Shown: positions 25,299 through 33,528 of the stretch, piece after piece
Numbering within the stretch: the first letter of the stretch is position 1
How the letters are laid out: every line of letters starts with the position of its first letter
Source: an uncultured Mucilaginibacter sp.
Lineage (GTDB): Bacteria > Bacteroidota > Bacteroidia > Sphingobacteriales > Sphingobacteriaceae
NCBI GenBank assembly: GCA_903863845.1
Contig: CAIPDP010000016.1
Location: 1 to 39,610 of the forward strand
Length of the DNA stretch: 39,610 nt
Direction: 5' to 3'
Notes under the pieces: generated by a model
Seen by the model: only the letters and a program-made list of their open reading frames with translations
What the model was told of the DNA's origin: nothing
Databases searched by the model: none
Program-made: the position numbers and the translations under genes

Positions 25299-25991
25299 AT
25301 GATCGTTTTAGAAAAATTGCGTGCAAAACCTTTAGATTTATGCATGTTTTTCGTGCTCAACAAATCCAATACAGTAGCAAACCAATTCCTGGCCGAGTTG
25401 CGTGATGCTAATGTACAGCAGGACCGGCTTCGGTTCCGCAGAAACCAGGAACGTATCGGAGAGATATTGGCTTATGAGATCAGCAAAAAGCTCAGGTACG
25501 TAAGCAGCGAGGTACAAACACCGTTGGGCATAGCAAGCGTTAACGTACCAAGGGAGCAACCTGTATTGGGTACGATTTTACGTGCCGGGCTTCCTTTTCA
25601 TCAGGGATTTTTAAACTTTTTTGACAAATCGCCTTCGGCATTTATCACTGCCTACCGCAAAGTGCGCAAGAACGGCGATTTTATTATTAATATCGATCAT
25701 ATTGCTACGCCTAACCTTGATGGAAAAATATTGATCCTGTGCGATACGATGCTGGCCACCGGTCAAAGTATGGTTGAAGTTTGTAAAGAATTGATGGCTA
25801 CCTATACCATTAAGGAGCTGCATATAGCTGCCATAATAGCCAGTACTGAAGGTATTGAACATGTGAAAGCCAATCTACCCAAAGCTCATCTTTGGATAGG
25901 TGCCATTGACGAAGAAATGACCTCGAAGGCCTATATTGTCCCCGGCTTAGGCGATGCGGGGGATCTGGCCTATGGGGAAAAGGTGTTGTGA
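25299..25991 (+). CDS. upp: Uracil phosphoribosyltransferase
   Basis: A 230-residue enzyme that makes UMP from uracil and PRPP in pyrimidine salvage. The PRPP loop is CDTMLATGQSM (about 148-158) and the uracil-binding C-terminus is VPGLGDAGDLAYGEK, the counterpart of the family's GDAGDR motif. It is about 15-20 residues longer at the N-terminus (MIVLEKLRAKPLDLCMF) than many homologues, whose similarity starts near VLNKSNTVANQFLAELRD; a later start is possible but no ATG other than codon 15 lies between. It diverges from uvrB across 164 bases and precedes the YjjG-type nucleotidase, also a pyrimidine nucleotide enzyme. Confidence 0.92.
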   Translation: MIVLEKLRAKPLDLCMFFVLNKSNTVANQFLAELRDANVQQDRLRFRRNQERIGEILAYEISKKLRYVSSEVQTPLGIASVNVPREQPVLGTILRAGLPFHQGFLNFFDKSPSAFITAYRKVRKNGDFIINIDHIATPNLDGKILILCDTMLATGQSMVEVCKELMATYTIKELHIAAIIASTEGIEHVKANLPKAHLWIGAIDEEMTSKAYIVPGLGDAGDLAYGEKVL

Positions 25992-25992
25992 A

Positions 25993-26125
25993 GATTTCGC
26001 ATTCGGCACTTCGCGCTCCGCTTTAAAAAAACTCACTTCGCACTCCGCATTAAAAAAGTGTAGCTTTGTTGTGACAGCGCCAAATGAATTCCGCAATTAA
26101 TTCTTCGCATTTCGCATTTAAAAAG
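25993..26125. repeat. Three TTCGCAT/TTCGCACTCCGCATT-type repeats, one inside a CDS
   Basis: Three related blocks rich in TTCGCA or CCGC, each ending in an A-run after TTTAA or ATTAA, lie at about 25996-26029, 26033-26056 and 26102-26125. The first two are between upp and the nucleotidase gene; the third is in frame inside the nucleotidase N-terminus and encodes SSHFAFKK. Confidence 0.6.
26061..26068 (+). promoter_or_regulatory. Putative -7 box of the YjjG-type gene
   Basis: TAGCTTTG is a full match to TAnnTTTG, 15 bases before the ATG at 26084. It sits directly after the second CCGCATT repeat block, so the repeat forms the -33 region; no clear TTG is present there. Confidence 0.5.
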
Positions 26126-26806
26126 CATTTGTTTTTCGACCTCGATCATACCATCTGGGACTTTGATAAGAATGCAGAAGAGACTTTGCATGAACTCTAC
26201 CAGGTTTACCGCCTGAAGGACCTTGGACTGCATTCGCCTGATCTTTTCATTGAGACCTATACCCGTAATAATCATCGTCTATGGGCCGACTATCATACGG
26301 GCAAGATTACCAAAGCGCAACTGCGTGACGCTCGTTTCAAACAAACTTTTGTTGAACTGGGTATAGAACCTTCACTGATACCGGATGGATTTGAAGATCA
26401 CTATGTCAGTCTTTGCCCGACCAAGACCAATCTGTTTCCGGGTGCGCTGGAGACGCTGCAATACCTGCATGCTAAATACATCCTGCACCTGATCTCAAAC
26501 GGTTTTCGTGAATCTACCGAGACCAAAATAAAAGGCTCTAACATTATCGGCTATTTTCAGCATGTGATCATTTCCGAGATCGTGGGCGTAAATAAGCCGG
26601 ATAGCGCTATTTTTCAACATGCTCTTGACCTTGCCGGTGCCACGAAACCTGAAAGTTTAATGATAGGAGATAGTTTGGAGGCCGATGTTTATGGTGCACT
26701 AAATTTTGGGATAGACGCGATCTATTTTAACCCCAATGGTTTCAAAAAGCCAGATGATGTGCCGTTGCAGATCAGGGAATTAAAAGAGCTAACTTTATTA
26801 CTTTAA
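26084..26806 (+). CDS. yjjG: HAD-family pyrimidine nucleotidase, YjjG-like
   Basis: A 240-residue haloacid-dehalogenase-type phosphatase. Motif I is FFDLDHT (17-23; D19 nucleophile, D21), characteristic of the YjjG/house-cleaning nucleotidase group; the motif III lysine is in GVNKPDS and motif IV is MIGDSLEADVYGA. YjjG dephosphorylates UMP, dUMP, dTMP and non-canonical pyrimidine nucleotides. The first 14 residues come from repeat DNA (block at 26102-26125); homologues usually begin a few residues before the DLDHT strand, so this extension is probably dispensable. No other ATG precedes motif I, and a -7 box stands 15 bases upstream. The DinB-like gene follows after 10 bases. Confidence 0.9.
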   Translation: MNSAINSSHFAFKKHLFFDLDHTIWDFDKNAEETLHELYQVYRLKDLGLHSPDLFIETYTRNNHRLWADYHTGKITKAQLRDARFKQTFVELGIEPSLIPDGFEDHYVSLCPTKTNLFPGALETLQYLHAKYILHLISNGFRESTETKIKGSNIIGYFQHVIISEIVGVNKPDSAIFQHALDLAGATKPESLMIGDSLEADVYGALNFGIDAIYFNPNGFKKPDDVPLQIRELKELTLLL

Positions 26807-26816
26807 TACCATTGTC

Positions 26817-27344
26817 ATGACCGTAGAAGCCGAACGTCGCGCTATAGAAGCAGTGCTGGATGAATATCGTAATCGCTTGGATACTATTTCCGACGAGCAG
26901 TTTGATCTTAGCCCCGGAGGCGGTGGCTGGTCATATGCCGAAGTTTACTCACATATTATGCAGGCGACGATCGGTTCAAGCATAGCCCTCGAAAAATGCT
27001 CCAACGGCACTTGTATGCCTACAACAAAAGGGCGCACACTAATAGGTGTTTTTGTTCTTGCTTCTGGTGTGTTCCCCGGCAGAGTAAAAGTGCCGCCTGC
27101 TATTTTGGAGAAAAGCCCCGTTAAAAAGATCAGTAAAGAAGAAGCCAGAAATCTGATCGTTAAATGCCGTAAACGAATAGATACTGTGGCTAAATTATTA
27201 TTTGATTCAAAGCCTCATTACCGCATCGCACATCCGCGTTTAGGTATGCTTAATGCCAGGCAATGGTTTAAATTTATTCTTATCCATTTAAATCATCACC
27301 TCCGGCAATTGAACCGTATCGAAAAAAAATTAACTCGGGAGTGA
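26817..27344 (+). CDS. DinB-like protein (DfsB/DUF664 superfamily)
   Basis: A 175-residue four-helix-bundle protein. H46 (AEVYSHIMQ) and H157/H160/H161 (HLNHHLRQL) are placed like the metal-binding histidines of the DinB superfamily, and the GWSYAEVYSH stretch is its usual landmark. Some members are nickel- or zinc-dependent thiol S-transferases (bacillithiol or mycothiol type); others have no known role. It begins 10 bases after the nucleotidase stop and probably shares its message. The two cysteines at 61 and 66 lie in the loop CSNGTC. Confidence 0.78.
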   Translation: MTVEAERRAIEAVLDEYRNRLDTISDEQFDLSPGGGGWSYAEVYSHIMQATIGSSIALEKCSNGTCMPTTKGRTLIGVFVLASGVFPGRVKVPPAILEKSPVKKISKEEARNLIVKCRKRIDTVAKLLFDSKPHYRIAHPRLGMLNARQWFKFILIHLNHHLRQLNRIEKKLTRE

Positions 27345-27415
27345 AACCTTTTTAATTTCATATAGTCTTAATATTCAGATAATCTGAGTTGTTGACATTT
27401 GTGAAATATCCCGTT

Positions 27416-27526
27416 ATGAATTTTGAGTTTGCGTATTTGGTTGCTGTTGGATTGCTTCTGTTATTAGGCATATTTTACCTCAGCCCCTATGAATTGAAAG
27501 TTAATGAGGAAGATGACGACGAGTAG
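27416..27526 (+). CDS. Candidate 36-residue single-pass membrane peptide
   Basis: ATG at 27416 opens a 36-codon frame ending in TAG. The peptide has a hydrophobic helix (AYLVAVGLLLLLGIFYL, 6-22) followed by an acidic tail ending EEDDDE. A single start-to-stop frame with such an ordered layout, in an otherwise gene-free 257-base gap, looks like a genuine small membrane protein. The expected orientation places the acidic tail outside or inside without a strong basic cue. An inverted repeat TCAGAT-A-ATCTGA lies about 35 bases upstream. No known family recognised; existence unproven. Confidence 0.5.
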   Translation: MNFEFAYLVAVGLLLLLGIFYLSPYELKVNEEDDDE

Positions 27527-27601
27527 TCGTTATACTTCAGGATCCTCAGATCAAATAACCGGCAAATCCCGCCGAAAGGCACATTATCCCCCTAATATTT
27601 T

Positions 27602-28456
27602 ATGGCAAAACGTGAAGTAGACATCGTCGTGATCTCCGACCTGCATTTAGGTACCTATGGGTGCCACTCCAGGGAGCTCCTTAAATACCTGAAAAGTATC
27701 AAACCTAAAATGCTGATACTGAACGGAGATATCATTGATATCTGGCAATTCAGCAAATCTTACTGGCCCGAAAGTCATATGAAGGTGGTCCGCCGGATCC
27801 TGAAGTTTGTGACCGATGGGGTGCCTGTACACTACCTGACCGGCAACCACGATGAAATGCTGCGCAAGTTTGCCGATTTTGATCTGGGCTCTTTCCATCT
27901 GCGCAATAAACTTATCCTGAATATTGATGGCAAAAAGGCATGGGTATTTCATGGCGACGTATTTGACGTTACCATGCAGCACTCCAAATGGCTGGCCAAA
28001 TTGGGTGCAGTTGGTTATGATACCCTTATCCTGATTAATAGCTTCACCAATTGGTTTTTGACAAAACTTGGTCGCGAAAAAATGAGTTTTTCACAAAAAG
28101 TTAAGGGCCGCTTTAAGGATGCCGTAAAATTTATCAACCAGTTTGAGCAAACTGCTGCCGATCTTGCTGTTGAAAAAAATTACAGCTATGTTATTTGCGG
28201 GCATATCCATCAGGCCGAGATCAGGGAAATTCAATCAACCGATAAAACCGGATCTGTTACCTACCTCAATTCAGGCGATTGGGTTGAAAGCCTGACCGCA
28301 TTGGAATATCATAACAATGAATGGACGATATTCAACTACGAAGCTGGTAGCTTTAAATTGGATAGCGACGAAGAAGATGTTACCGATGCCGAGGACCTGG
28401 ATGCCATGCTCGACGTAAAGAACCTGTTGGAGCGTTTTAAATTGGAAGTGCATTAA
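27602..28456 (+). CDS. Metallophosphoesterase, UDP-2,3-diacylglucosamine diphosphatase (LpxH)-like
   Basis: A 284-residue calcineurin-type phosphoesterase. The dinuclear-metal ligands are all visible: D13 and H15 (SDLHLG), D43 (NGDIID), N82 and H83 (GNHDE), and the GHIH motif (about 200-203, ICGHIHQAE). The family is annotated as UDP-2,3-diacylglucosamine diphosphatase (LpxH, lipid A synthesis), but this subgroup, next to a glycosyltransferase, may act on another phospho-lipid or nucleotide-sugar. It ends in an acidic tail region (DSDEEDVTDAEDLD). The glycosyltransferase follows after 144 bases with its own promoter. Confidence 0.8.
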   Translation: MAKREVDIVVISDLHLGTYGCHSRELLKYLKSIKPKMLILNGDIIDIWQFSKSYWPESHMKVVRRILKFVTDGVPVHYLTGNHDEMLRKFADFDLGSFHLRNKLILNIDGKKAWVFHGDVFDVTMQHSKWLAKLGAVGYDTLILINSFTNWFLTKLGREKMSFSQKVKGRFKDAVKFINQFEQTAADLAVEKNYSYVICGHIHQAEIREIQSTDKTGSVTYLNSGDWVESLTALEYHNNEWTIFNYEAGSFKLDSDEEDVTDAEDLDAMLDVKNLLERFKLEVH

Positions 28457-28497
28457 TTCTGTTTTAATTTGTAATGTTGTAATATTGGAATTAAGCC

Positions 28498-28527
28498 TTG
28501 CTGAAAGGGTATAGGCTGTTACTTTTG
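28498..28527 (+). promoter_or_regulatory. Promoter of the glycosyltransferase gene at 28601
   Basis: TTG (28498-28500) and TACTTTTG (28520-28527) are separated by 19 bases, a full match to the Bacteroidota -33/-7 pattern. The sequence just after it holds the inverted repeat TTGTAA-TCAGG-TTACAA (28525-28541), which overlaps the predicted start of transcription. The leader would be about 68 bases. Confidence 0.6.
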
Positions 28528-28600
28528 TAATCAGGTTACAAGAAGTGCTATCCAATTAAAAACAGCATCAAATCGCAGCATTCCAAATTTCAAACACTAA

Positions 28601-29605
28601 GTGAAAATCCTCTACGCTATACAGGGTACCGGTAACGGCCATATCAGCCGGGCACGAGAGATCGTTCCTTTACTACAGGAGTATGGCGACCTGGATCTGC
28701 TGGTCAGTGGTACGGAGGCTGAAGTTTCCTTGTCACAGCCGCTAAAATATCGCCTGCATGGTTTTAGTTTCGTGTTTGGTACCAAGGGCGGAGTCGACAA
28801 CTGGGCGACTTATAAGTTGATGAACCTGCGCCAGTTGTGGCGCGATATCCATAACCTGCCGCTAAAGCAATACGATCTGATCATCAACGATTTTGAACCG
28901 GTAACTGCCTGGGCCTGCCGCGTGCAAAAGCTGCCGTCGGTATCATTAAGTCACCAATGCTCCTTCATCTCAAAAAAAACACCAAGGCCGGCAAAATGGA
29001 ACTATGCCGAATGGCTGTTCAAATATTATTCGCCTACTACCCATCATATAGGTTTCCATTTCGAACGTTATGATGATTTTATCCATACCCCGGTTATTCG
29101 GAGTGGTATCAGGCAATTGACGCCTACCAATAAAGGCCATTATACAGTATATCTGCCTGCCTACGATGATAAGATCCTGCTTAAATATCTGAAACAAACG
29201 CGTAACGTGGAGTGGCAGGTATTTTCAAAGCGCCAGAAAGAAGCCTACCGCGATGGCAACGTGCAAGTTTTCCCGGTAAGTAATGATGCCTTTAACACCA
29301 GTATGGCCAGTTGCGAGGGTTTACTCACAGGCGGCGGCTTTGAAGGTCCGGCAGAGGCGCTTTTTCTGAAAAAGAAAGTGTTGATGATACCGATGACAGG
29401 CCAGTATGAGCAACAATGTAATGCATTGGCAGCCTCAAAAATGGGCGTGCCGGTTATACACGCTATCAATAGTGATTTTATTGATCAGGCGAATACCTGG
29501 ATCGATGACTCAAAAAGAGTAGAAGTTTTTTTCCCGGATGAAACGGGTTTGATCATTGATAACCTTGTTAAACAATATGCCGATCCGGGTCTCATTTCGG
29601 CTTAA
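28601..29605 (+). CDS. Glycosyltransferase, GT-B fold (GT28/MurG-like)
   Basis: A 334-residue protein beginning MKILYAIQGTGNGHISRA, the glycine-rich N-terminal loop (GTGNGH) of MurG/GT28-like enzymes, and with a donor-site region GLLTGGGFEGPAEALFLKKKVLMIP containing the GGG..E motif and AxALxxxxPxL-like pattern. The start codon is GTG, fixed by the first strand; no ATG precedes it. The substrate is probably lipid-linked given the LpxH-like neighbour, but that is inference. It begins a separate message (promoter at 28498) and is followed after 38 bases by a polytopic membrane protein. Confidence 0.85.
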   Translation: MKILYAIQGTGNGHISRAREIVPLLQEYGDLDLLVSGTEAEVSLSQPLKYRLHGFSFVFGTKGGVDNWATYKLMNLRQLWRDIHNLPLKQYDLIINDFEPVTAWACRVQKLPSVSLSHQCSFISKKTPRPAKWNYAEWLFKYYSPTTHHIGFHFERYDDFIHTPVIRSGIRQLTPTNKGHYTVYLPAYDDKILLKYLKQTRNVEWQVFSKRQKEAYRDGNVQVFPVSNDAFNTSMASCEGLLTGGGFEGPAEALFLKKKVLMIPMTGQYEQQCNALAASKMGVPVIHAINSDFIDQANTWIDDSKRVEVFFPDETGLIIDNLVKQYADPGLISA

Positions 29606-29643
29606 GCAGTTTTTCTGTTAATATTGCCCTGTAATCTGCTGCT

Positions 29644-30630
29644 ATGATCAAACTTTTCAGATCTTTCAACCCGCTGAATATGCTTTGGCTGGCACTGATA
29701 CTGGCATTGCTCCGGCTGAGTGTGCTGCCGGCAATTCCTTCCGAAGGTGACTTCCCCTTTGCGGAACTTTTTTCACGCCTGCATTTATCAAAAGCCTACC
29801 AATATACGCTGCCGCCGCTTGTTGATCTATCCATTGCTGCTTTATTAGTTTATATTCAGGCTTTGCTGGTCAACTACCTGGTTAATTACCACAACCTGTT
29901 GGGTAAGTCGACCTTTTTACCCGGATTAATGTATGTTACAGCCTCCAGTTTATTTACGCCGTTTTTGATGCTCGGTGCACCGCTGGTATGCAACTTCCTG
30001 GTTATCTGGATGCTTTTTAAGATGTTCAGCTTTTACAAAGGCGACGATGCCAAATCAATTTCTTACGACCTGGGTATGATCGTTGCCGTAGGTACACTAT
30101 TTTATCTGCCCTTCATTTACTTTTTTTTAACCATCTGGATCGCCCTGAGTATTTTCAGACCCTTTAACTGGCGCGAATGGGTAGCCTGTATCATTGGCTT
30201 TGCCACTATCTTCTTTTTCCTGGCTGTATCTTATTATTTGGGTGATGCTATGCCGCAGTTCCTTGCCATCTGGCTGCCCCTTGCTGCCAAATTCCAGGTA
30301 ATCATCAATTTCAATTACCTTAATTATTTGGTGCTTATCCCGGTTTTTTGCATCCTGTTGCTGGGGTTTTTCAAATTGCAGCAAAACTTCTTTAAAAGCT
30401 TTGTGCAAACCCGTAAATCGCTGCAATTGCTGTTTGTGATGATGCTCATCGCCGGTTTTTCATTTTATATCCGTCCCGATTTTCACCTCGACCATTTTCT
30501 ACTTTGCGCGGTGCCGGTTGCTTTCTTTTTTGCCTACTATTTTCTTTATGCCAACTACCGCTGGTTTTACGAGAGCCTTTATATTTTGCTGTTGGCCAGT
30601 ATCATCTATTTCCAGTTTAACACTTTTTAA
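29644..30630 (+). CDS. Polytopic membrane protein, DUF6427-like
   Basis: A 328-residue protein with about 9-10 membrane segments, beginning MIKLFRSFNPLNMLWLAL. The soluble parts are very short. The NYHNLLGKSTFLPGLMYV and SIFRPFNWREWVACIIGF segments resemble the DUF6427 group of Bacteroidota, which I name with moderate confidence. It follows the GT28-like gene by 38 bases and may help handle its product at the membrane. Function unknown. Confidence 0.65.
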   Translation: MIKLFRSFNPLNMLWLALILALLRLSVLPAIPSEGDFPFAELFSRLHLSKAYQYTLPPLVDLSIAALLVYIQALLVNYLVNYHNLLGKSTFLPGLMYVTASSLFTPFLMLGAPLVCNFLVIWMLFKMFSFYKGDDAKSISYDLGMIVAVGTLFYLPFIYFFLTIWIALSIFRPFNWREWVACIIGFATIFFFLAVSYYLGDAMPQFLAIWLPLAAKFQVIINFNYLNYLVLIPVFCILLLGFFKLQQNFFKSFVQTRKSLQLLFVMMLIAGFSFYIRPDFHLDHFLLCAVPVAFFFAYYFLYANYRWFYESLYILLLASIIYFQFNTF

Positions 30631-30663
30631 CGATTTGATTCGTGCTAATTTCTCTGGTTATGT

Positions 30664-30671
30664 TAGTTTTG
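30664..30671 (+). promoter_or_regulatory. Putative -7 box of the purQ operon
   Basis: TAGTTTTG is a full match to TAnnTTTG, 77 bases before the purQ ATG. The nearest TTTG upstream (30634) is 26 bases away, longer than usual. The leader carries a possible weak stem GGTAAA (30697-30702) with TTTACC (30724-30729). Confidence 0.45.
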
Positions 30672-30748
30672 TAGCGGGAATCCAACGGGGCTACCGGGTA
30701 AACAAAGCGTAGTTGCTGGTGTTTTTACCAATAAAACATACCATTCAA

Positions 30749-31441
30749 ATGAAATTCGGAGTAGTTATTTTTCCAGGTTCTAATTGTGATGAAGATATCA
30801 TCCACGTATTAGAAACCATTATGGGCCAGCAGGTTGTTAGGCTGTGGCACAAAGATCACAACTTGCAGGGATGCGATTTTATCGTGCTGCCTGGCGGTTT
30901 TTCTTTTGGTGATTACCTGCGTTCTGGTGCAATTGCCCGTTTTTCGCCCATTATGCAGGAAGTAATACAATTTGCTGCTAAAGGAGGTTATGTTTTTGGT
31001 ATTTGCAATGGTTTCCAGATCGCTGCCGAAGCCGGCCTGGTACCGGGTGCTTTGTTGCATAATGCAAACCGTAAGTTTAATTGCAGCAACATTTACCTCA
31101 GGGCTCAAACAAATGATTCATTGATCACCTCACAGATCGACCTGCAACGACCATTAAAGATACCTATTGCCCATGGCGAGGGGAATTATTTTGTTGACAG
31201 CGATACCTTAAAGGAGTTGAATGATAACAACCAGGTGTTGTTCAGGTATTGCGATGAGTTCGGTAATATTACTGACGAGTCGAATCCAAATGGTTCGATA
31301 CAGAATATAGCCGGGGTTTGCAATAAAGAACGTAATGTATTTGGTATGATGCCGCATCCCGAACGTGCAGCTGATGCCCTGCTGGCCAACCAGGATGGCC
31401 TTGCTATTTTTGAATCCATCTTATCAATGGTAAGGGCCTGA
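30749..31441 (+). CDS. purQ: Phosphoribosylformylglycinamidine synthase subunit PurQ
   Basis: A 230-residue class I glutamine amidotransferase that supplies ammonia to PurL in purine synthesis. The N-terminus MKFGVVIFPGSNCDED is typical; nucleophile C86 is in GICNGFQ and H203/E205 in MPHPERA. I chose ATG 30749: an upstream in-frame TTG would add 12 residues that no PurQ has. The organism therefore uses a separate PurQ rather than the large fused PurL. The TGA stop shares a base with the coaX ATG (TGATG), so purQ and coaX are coupled. Confidence 0.95.
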   Translation: MKFGVVIFPGSNCDEDIIHVLETIMGQQVVRLWHKDHNLQGCDFIVLPGGFSFGDYLRSGAIARFSPIMQEVIQFAAKGGYVFGICNGFQIAAEAGLVPGALLHNANRKFNCSNIYLRAQTNDSLITSQIDLQRPLKIPIAHGEGNYFVDSDTLKELNDNNQVLFRYCDEFGNITDESNPNGSIQNIAGVCNKERNVFGMMPHPERAADALLANQDGLAIFESILSMVRA

Positions 31442-32184
31442 TGGCAAACCTGGTTATTGACATTGGCAATACCCTCATCAAAGTTGCAGTTTTTAGGCAG
31501 AACGAACTGTTGTATTTCGGCAGCAACCGCGATATAAAGGAGACCGGCTTAGTTGAATTGATTGAAAAGTATAACATTAAACGGGGTATCATCTCGTCGG
31601 TAAAGAAGGATAGTGAAGTGTGGAGGAGTGAAATCAGTGGGCGTATCCAACTTGAAAATTTTAATTCTGATATAGCTGCCGGCATCCATAACCATTATAA
31701 AAGCCCAAAAACACTGGGGCTCGACAGGTTGGCAGCAGTGATCGGGGCTCATTGGCTTTATCCGGACCAGGATAACCTGGTGATAGATGCGGGTACGGCA
31801 ATTACCTATGAATACGTGGATGCAGGTGGAAATTATTTTGGCGGTAGTATATCACCGGGATTAAATATGCGTTATAAAGCATTAAATAACTATACAAGCG
31901 CACTGCCCTTATTAAATCCAGCTGAAGATTTTGCCGCCGAACAAGGCGATGATACCGAATCGGCTATACGATCGGGGGTGCAGAACGGCATCAGATTTGA
32001 AGTATTGGGCTTCATCAAACAATACCAGGCAAAGCAGCCTGGCGCCAATATTATACTAACCGGGGGAGACAGTATTTTTTTTGATACTCTGTTGAAAAAT
32101 AGCATCTTTGCCCCCTACGTTAAAATTGAGCCTTATTTGGTTCTGAAGGGATTAAACGCAGCTATACAAACTAATAATGATTAA
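31441..32184 (+). CDS. coaX: Type III pantothenate kinase
   Basis: A 247-residue CoaX, the first enzyme of CoA synthesis (pantothenate to 4'-phosphopantothenate). Sugar-kinase/ASKHA motifs are DIGNTLIKVAVF (6-17), DRLAAVIGAHW (about 98-108), and the second phosphate motif DAGTAITYEYVD (about 116-127); GGSISPGL follows. The length is normal. It overlaps purQ by one base and the outer-membrane protein gene by eight bases, so all are in one operon. Confidence 0.95.
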   Translation: MANLVIDIGNTLIKVAVFRQNELLYFGSNRDIKETGLVELIEKYNIKRGIISSVKKDSEVWRSEISGRIQLENFNSDIAAGIHNHYKSPKTLGLDRLAAVIGAHWLYPDQDNLVIDAGTAITYEYVDAGGNYFGGSISPGLNMRYKALNNYTSALPLLNPAEDFAAEQGDDTESAIRSGVQNGIRFEVLGFIKQYQAKQPGANIILTGGDSIFFDTLLKNSIFAPYVKIEPYLVLKGLNAAIQTNND

Positions 32185-33523
32185 ATATACCAGGCTCTTT
32201 ATAACATTTTTACTTGCTATTTGTATGCTGGAGGCAAGATCGCAGTCGACCGCCACTACCAGTTCGCCTTATTCGAGGTATGGTATCGGCGATTTCGATG
32301 CACAGGCGCTTCCACAAAATATAGGTATGGGGGGTATCGCCACAGCTACTAACACCATTAGTGGTTTCAATACCATCAACACCGTTAACCCTGCAGCCTA
32401 CGGAAATATCAATTTTACGGTTATTGATGCTGGTTTTTATTCAAACTCGCTTACCCTGAGCCAGAGTGGTTTTAGTAATGTTAAAACATCCAATACCAGG
32501 CTAAGTCATTTGGCATTTGCATTCCCGGTTACCAGGCACTCGGCATTAGGCCTGGGTTTGCTACCCTATACGGAGTTAGGCTATAATTATATACAAACAT
32601 CGCCGAAAGGTTTTGGCACTTCATCGCCTACCGATACAAATGCAGTAAATTATTTATATACCGGTGAGGGCAGCCTTTCAAAAGCATACATTGGTTATGG
32701 TTTTGGGATAGGTAAACACCTTACTTTAGGTGCCAATGCTTCCTATATATTTGGTAACCTGAAAGAAGATCAATCAACTGAAGTACCCGCACTGAGTAAT
32801 TTCCTCAACTCACGCATCGAGCAGGATAATCATGTCGGCGGATTTAATTTCGATTTCGGTGCTCAATATACCTTTGATTTCTCGGCCACCAAACACCTTG
32901 TTTTTGGTTATTCGGCAGCAGTAGGCAATAAGATCAATGTGCAAAATTCATTTATTGTTAGTCAGTATTATTTTGACTCTACAGGAAACGAAAACGTACC
33001 AACCGACAGTTTGATCAATACAAAAAACACCAAATCGACAATTCAGTTGCCATGGATCAATCACTATGGTATATCGTACCAAAAAGAAGCAGCTTTTGAA
33101 AGTGGGGCATCCTATATTATCGGCGTCGACTATACAACGGCAAATTGGTCAAACCTTTCTATAGGCGGTACAAATGCTGGTTTGCAAAACAGCCGTACTT
33201 TTAATATTGGTGGCCAGATTACACCTAACCCAAATGCTTTATCAAACCACTTTTTGGTGATGAGCTACCAATTGGGTTTTATTTATGAAGATACCTACCT
33301 CAATATAAATAATACCGATATCAAAAAGCAGGCGGTTACGTTGGGCCTTGGTATTCCGCTGCCGCATGACCGTGCTTCTTCCGCTTTTTACAAGGTGAAT
33401 TTCTCGACAGAGATCGGCCAGAGAGGTACCCTTGCCAATGGATTGGTTAAAGAGAACTATGTTAATTTCCACCTGGCATTTACGTTGAACGACCGTTGGT
33501 TCCAGCGCTATAAGTACGAATAA
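32177..33523 (+). CDS. Outer-membrane beta-barrel protein, unknown function
   Basis: A 448-residue protein with a signal peptide (about 1-22: LFITFLLAICMLEARSQ) and alternating beta-strand patterns with aromatic belts throughout, ending in F-type terminal strand NDRWFQRYKYE. The early SPYSRYGIGDF and GMGGIATATNTISGFNTINPAAYGNI-like region recalls the FadL/PorV-type barrels of Bacteroidota. It overlaps coaX by eight bases and lies five bases before lptC; this coaX/barrel/lptC/ppiD neighbourhood I recall as common in the phylum. Its exact role is unknown. Confidence 0.75.
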   Translation: MIKYTRLFITFLLAICMLEARSQSTATTSSPYSRYGIGDFDAQALPQNIGMGGIATATNTISGFNTINTVNPAAYGNINFTVIDAGFYSNSLTLSQSGFSNVKTSNTRLSHLAFAFPVTRHSALGLGLLPYTELGYNYIQTSPKGFGTSSPTDTNAVNYLYTGEGSLSKAYIGYGFGIGKHLTLGANASYIFGNLKEDQSTEVPALSNFLNSRIEQDNHVGGFNFDFGAQYTFDFSATKHLVFGYSAAVGNKINVQNSFIVSQYYFDSTGNENVPTDSLINTKNTKSTIQLPWINHYGISYQKEAAFESGASYIIGVDYTTANWSNLSIGGTNAGLQNSRTFNIGGQITPNPNALSNHFLVMSYQLGFIYEDTYLNINNTDIKKQAVTLGLGIPLPHDRASSAFYKVNFSTEIGQRGTLANGLVKENYVNFHLAFTLNDRWFQRYKYE

Positions 33524-33528
33524 TTTAC

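Noticed and set aside
30672..30748. Considered a purine-type riboswitch in the purQ leader
   Set aside because: Only one weak stem (GGTAAA/TTTACC) is visible; the conserved core of known purine or PRPP riboswitches was not found.
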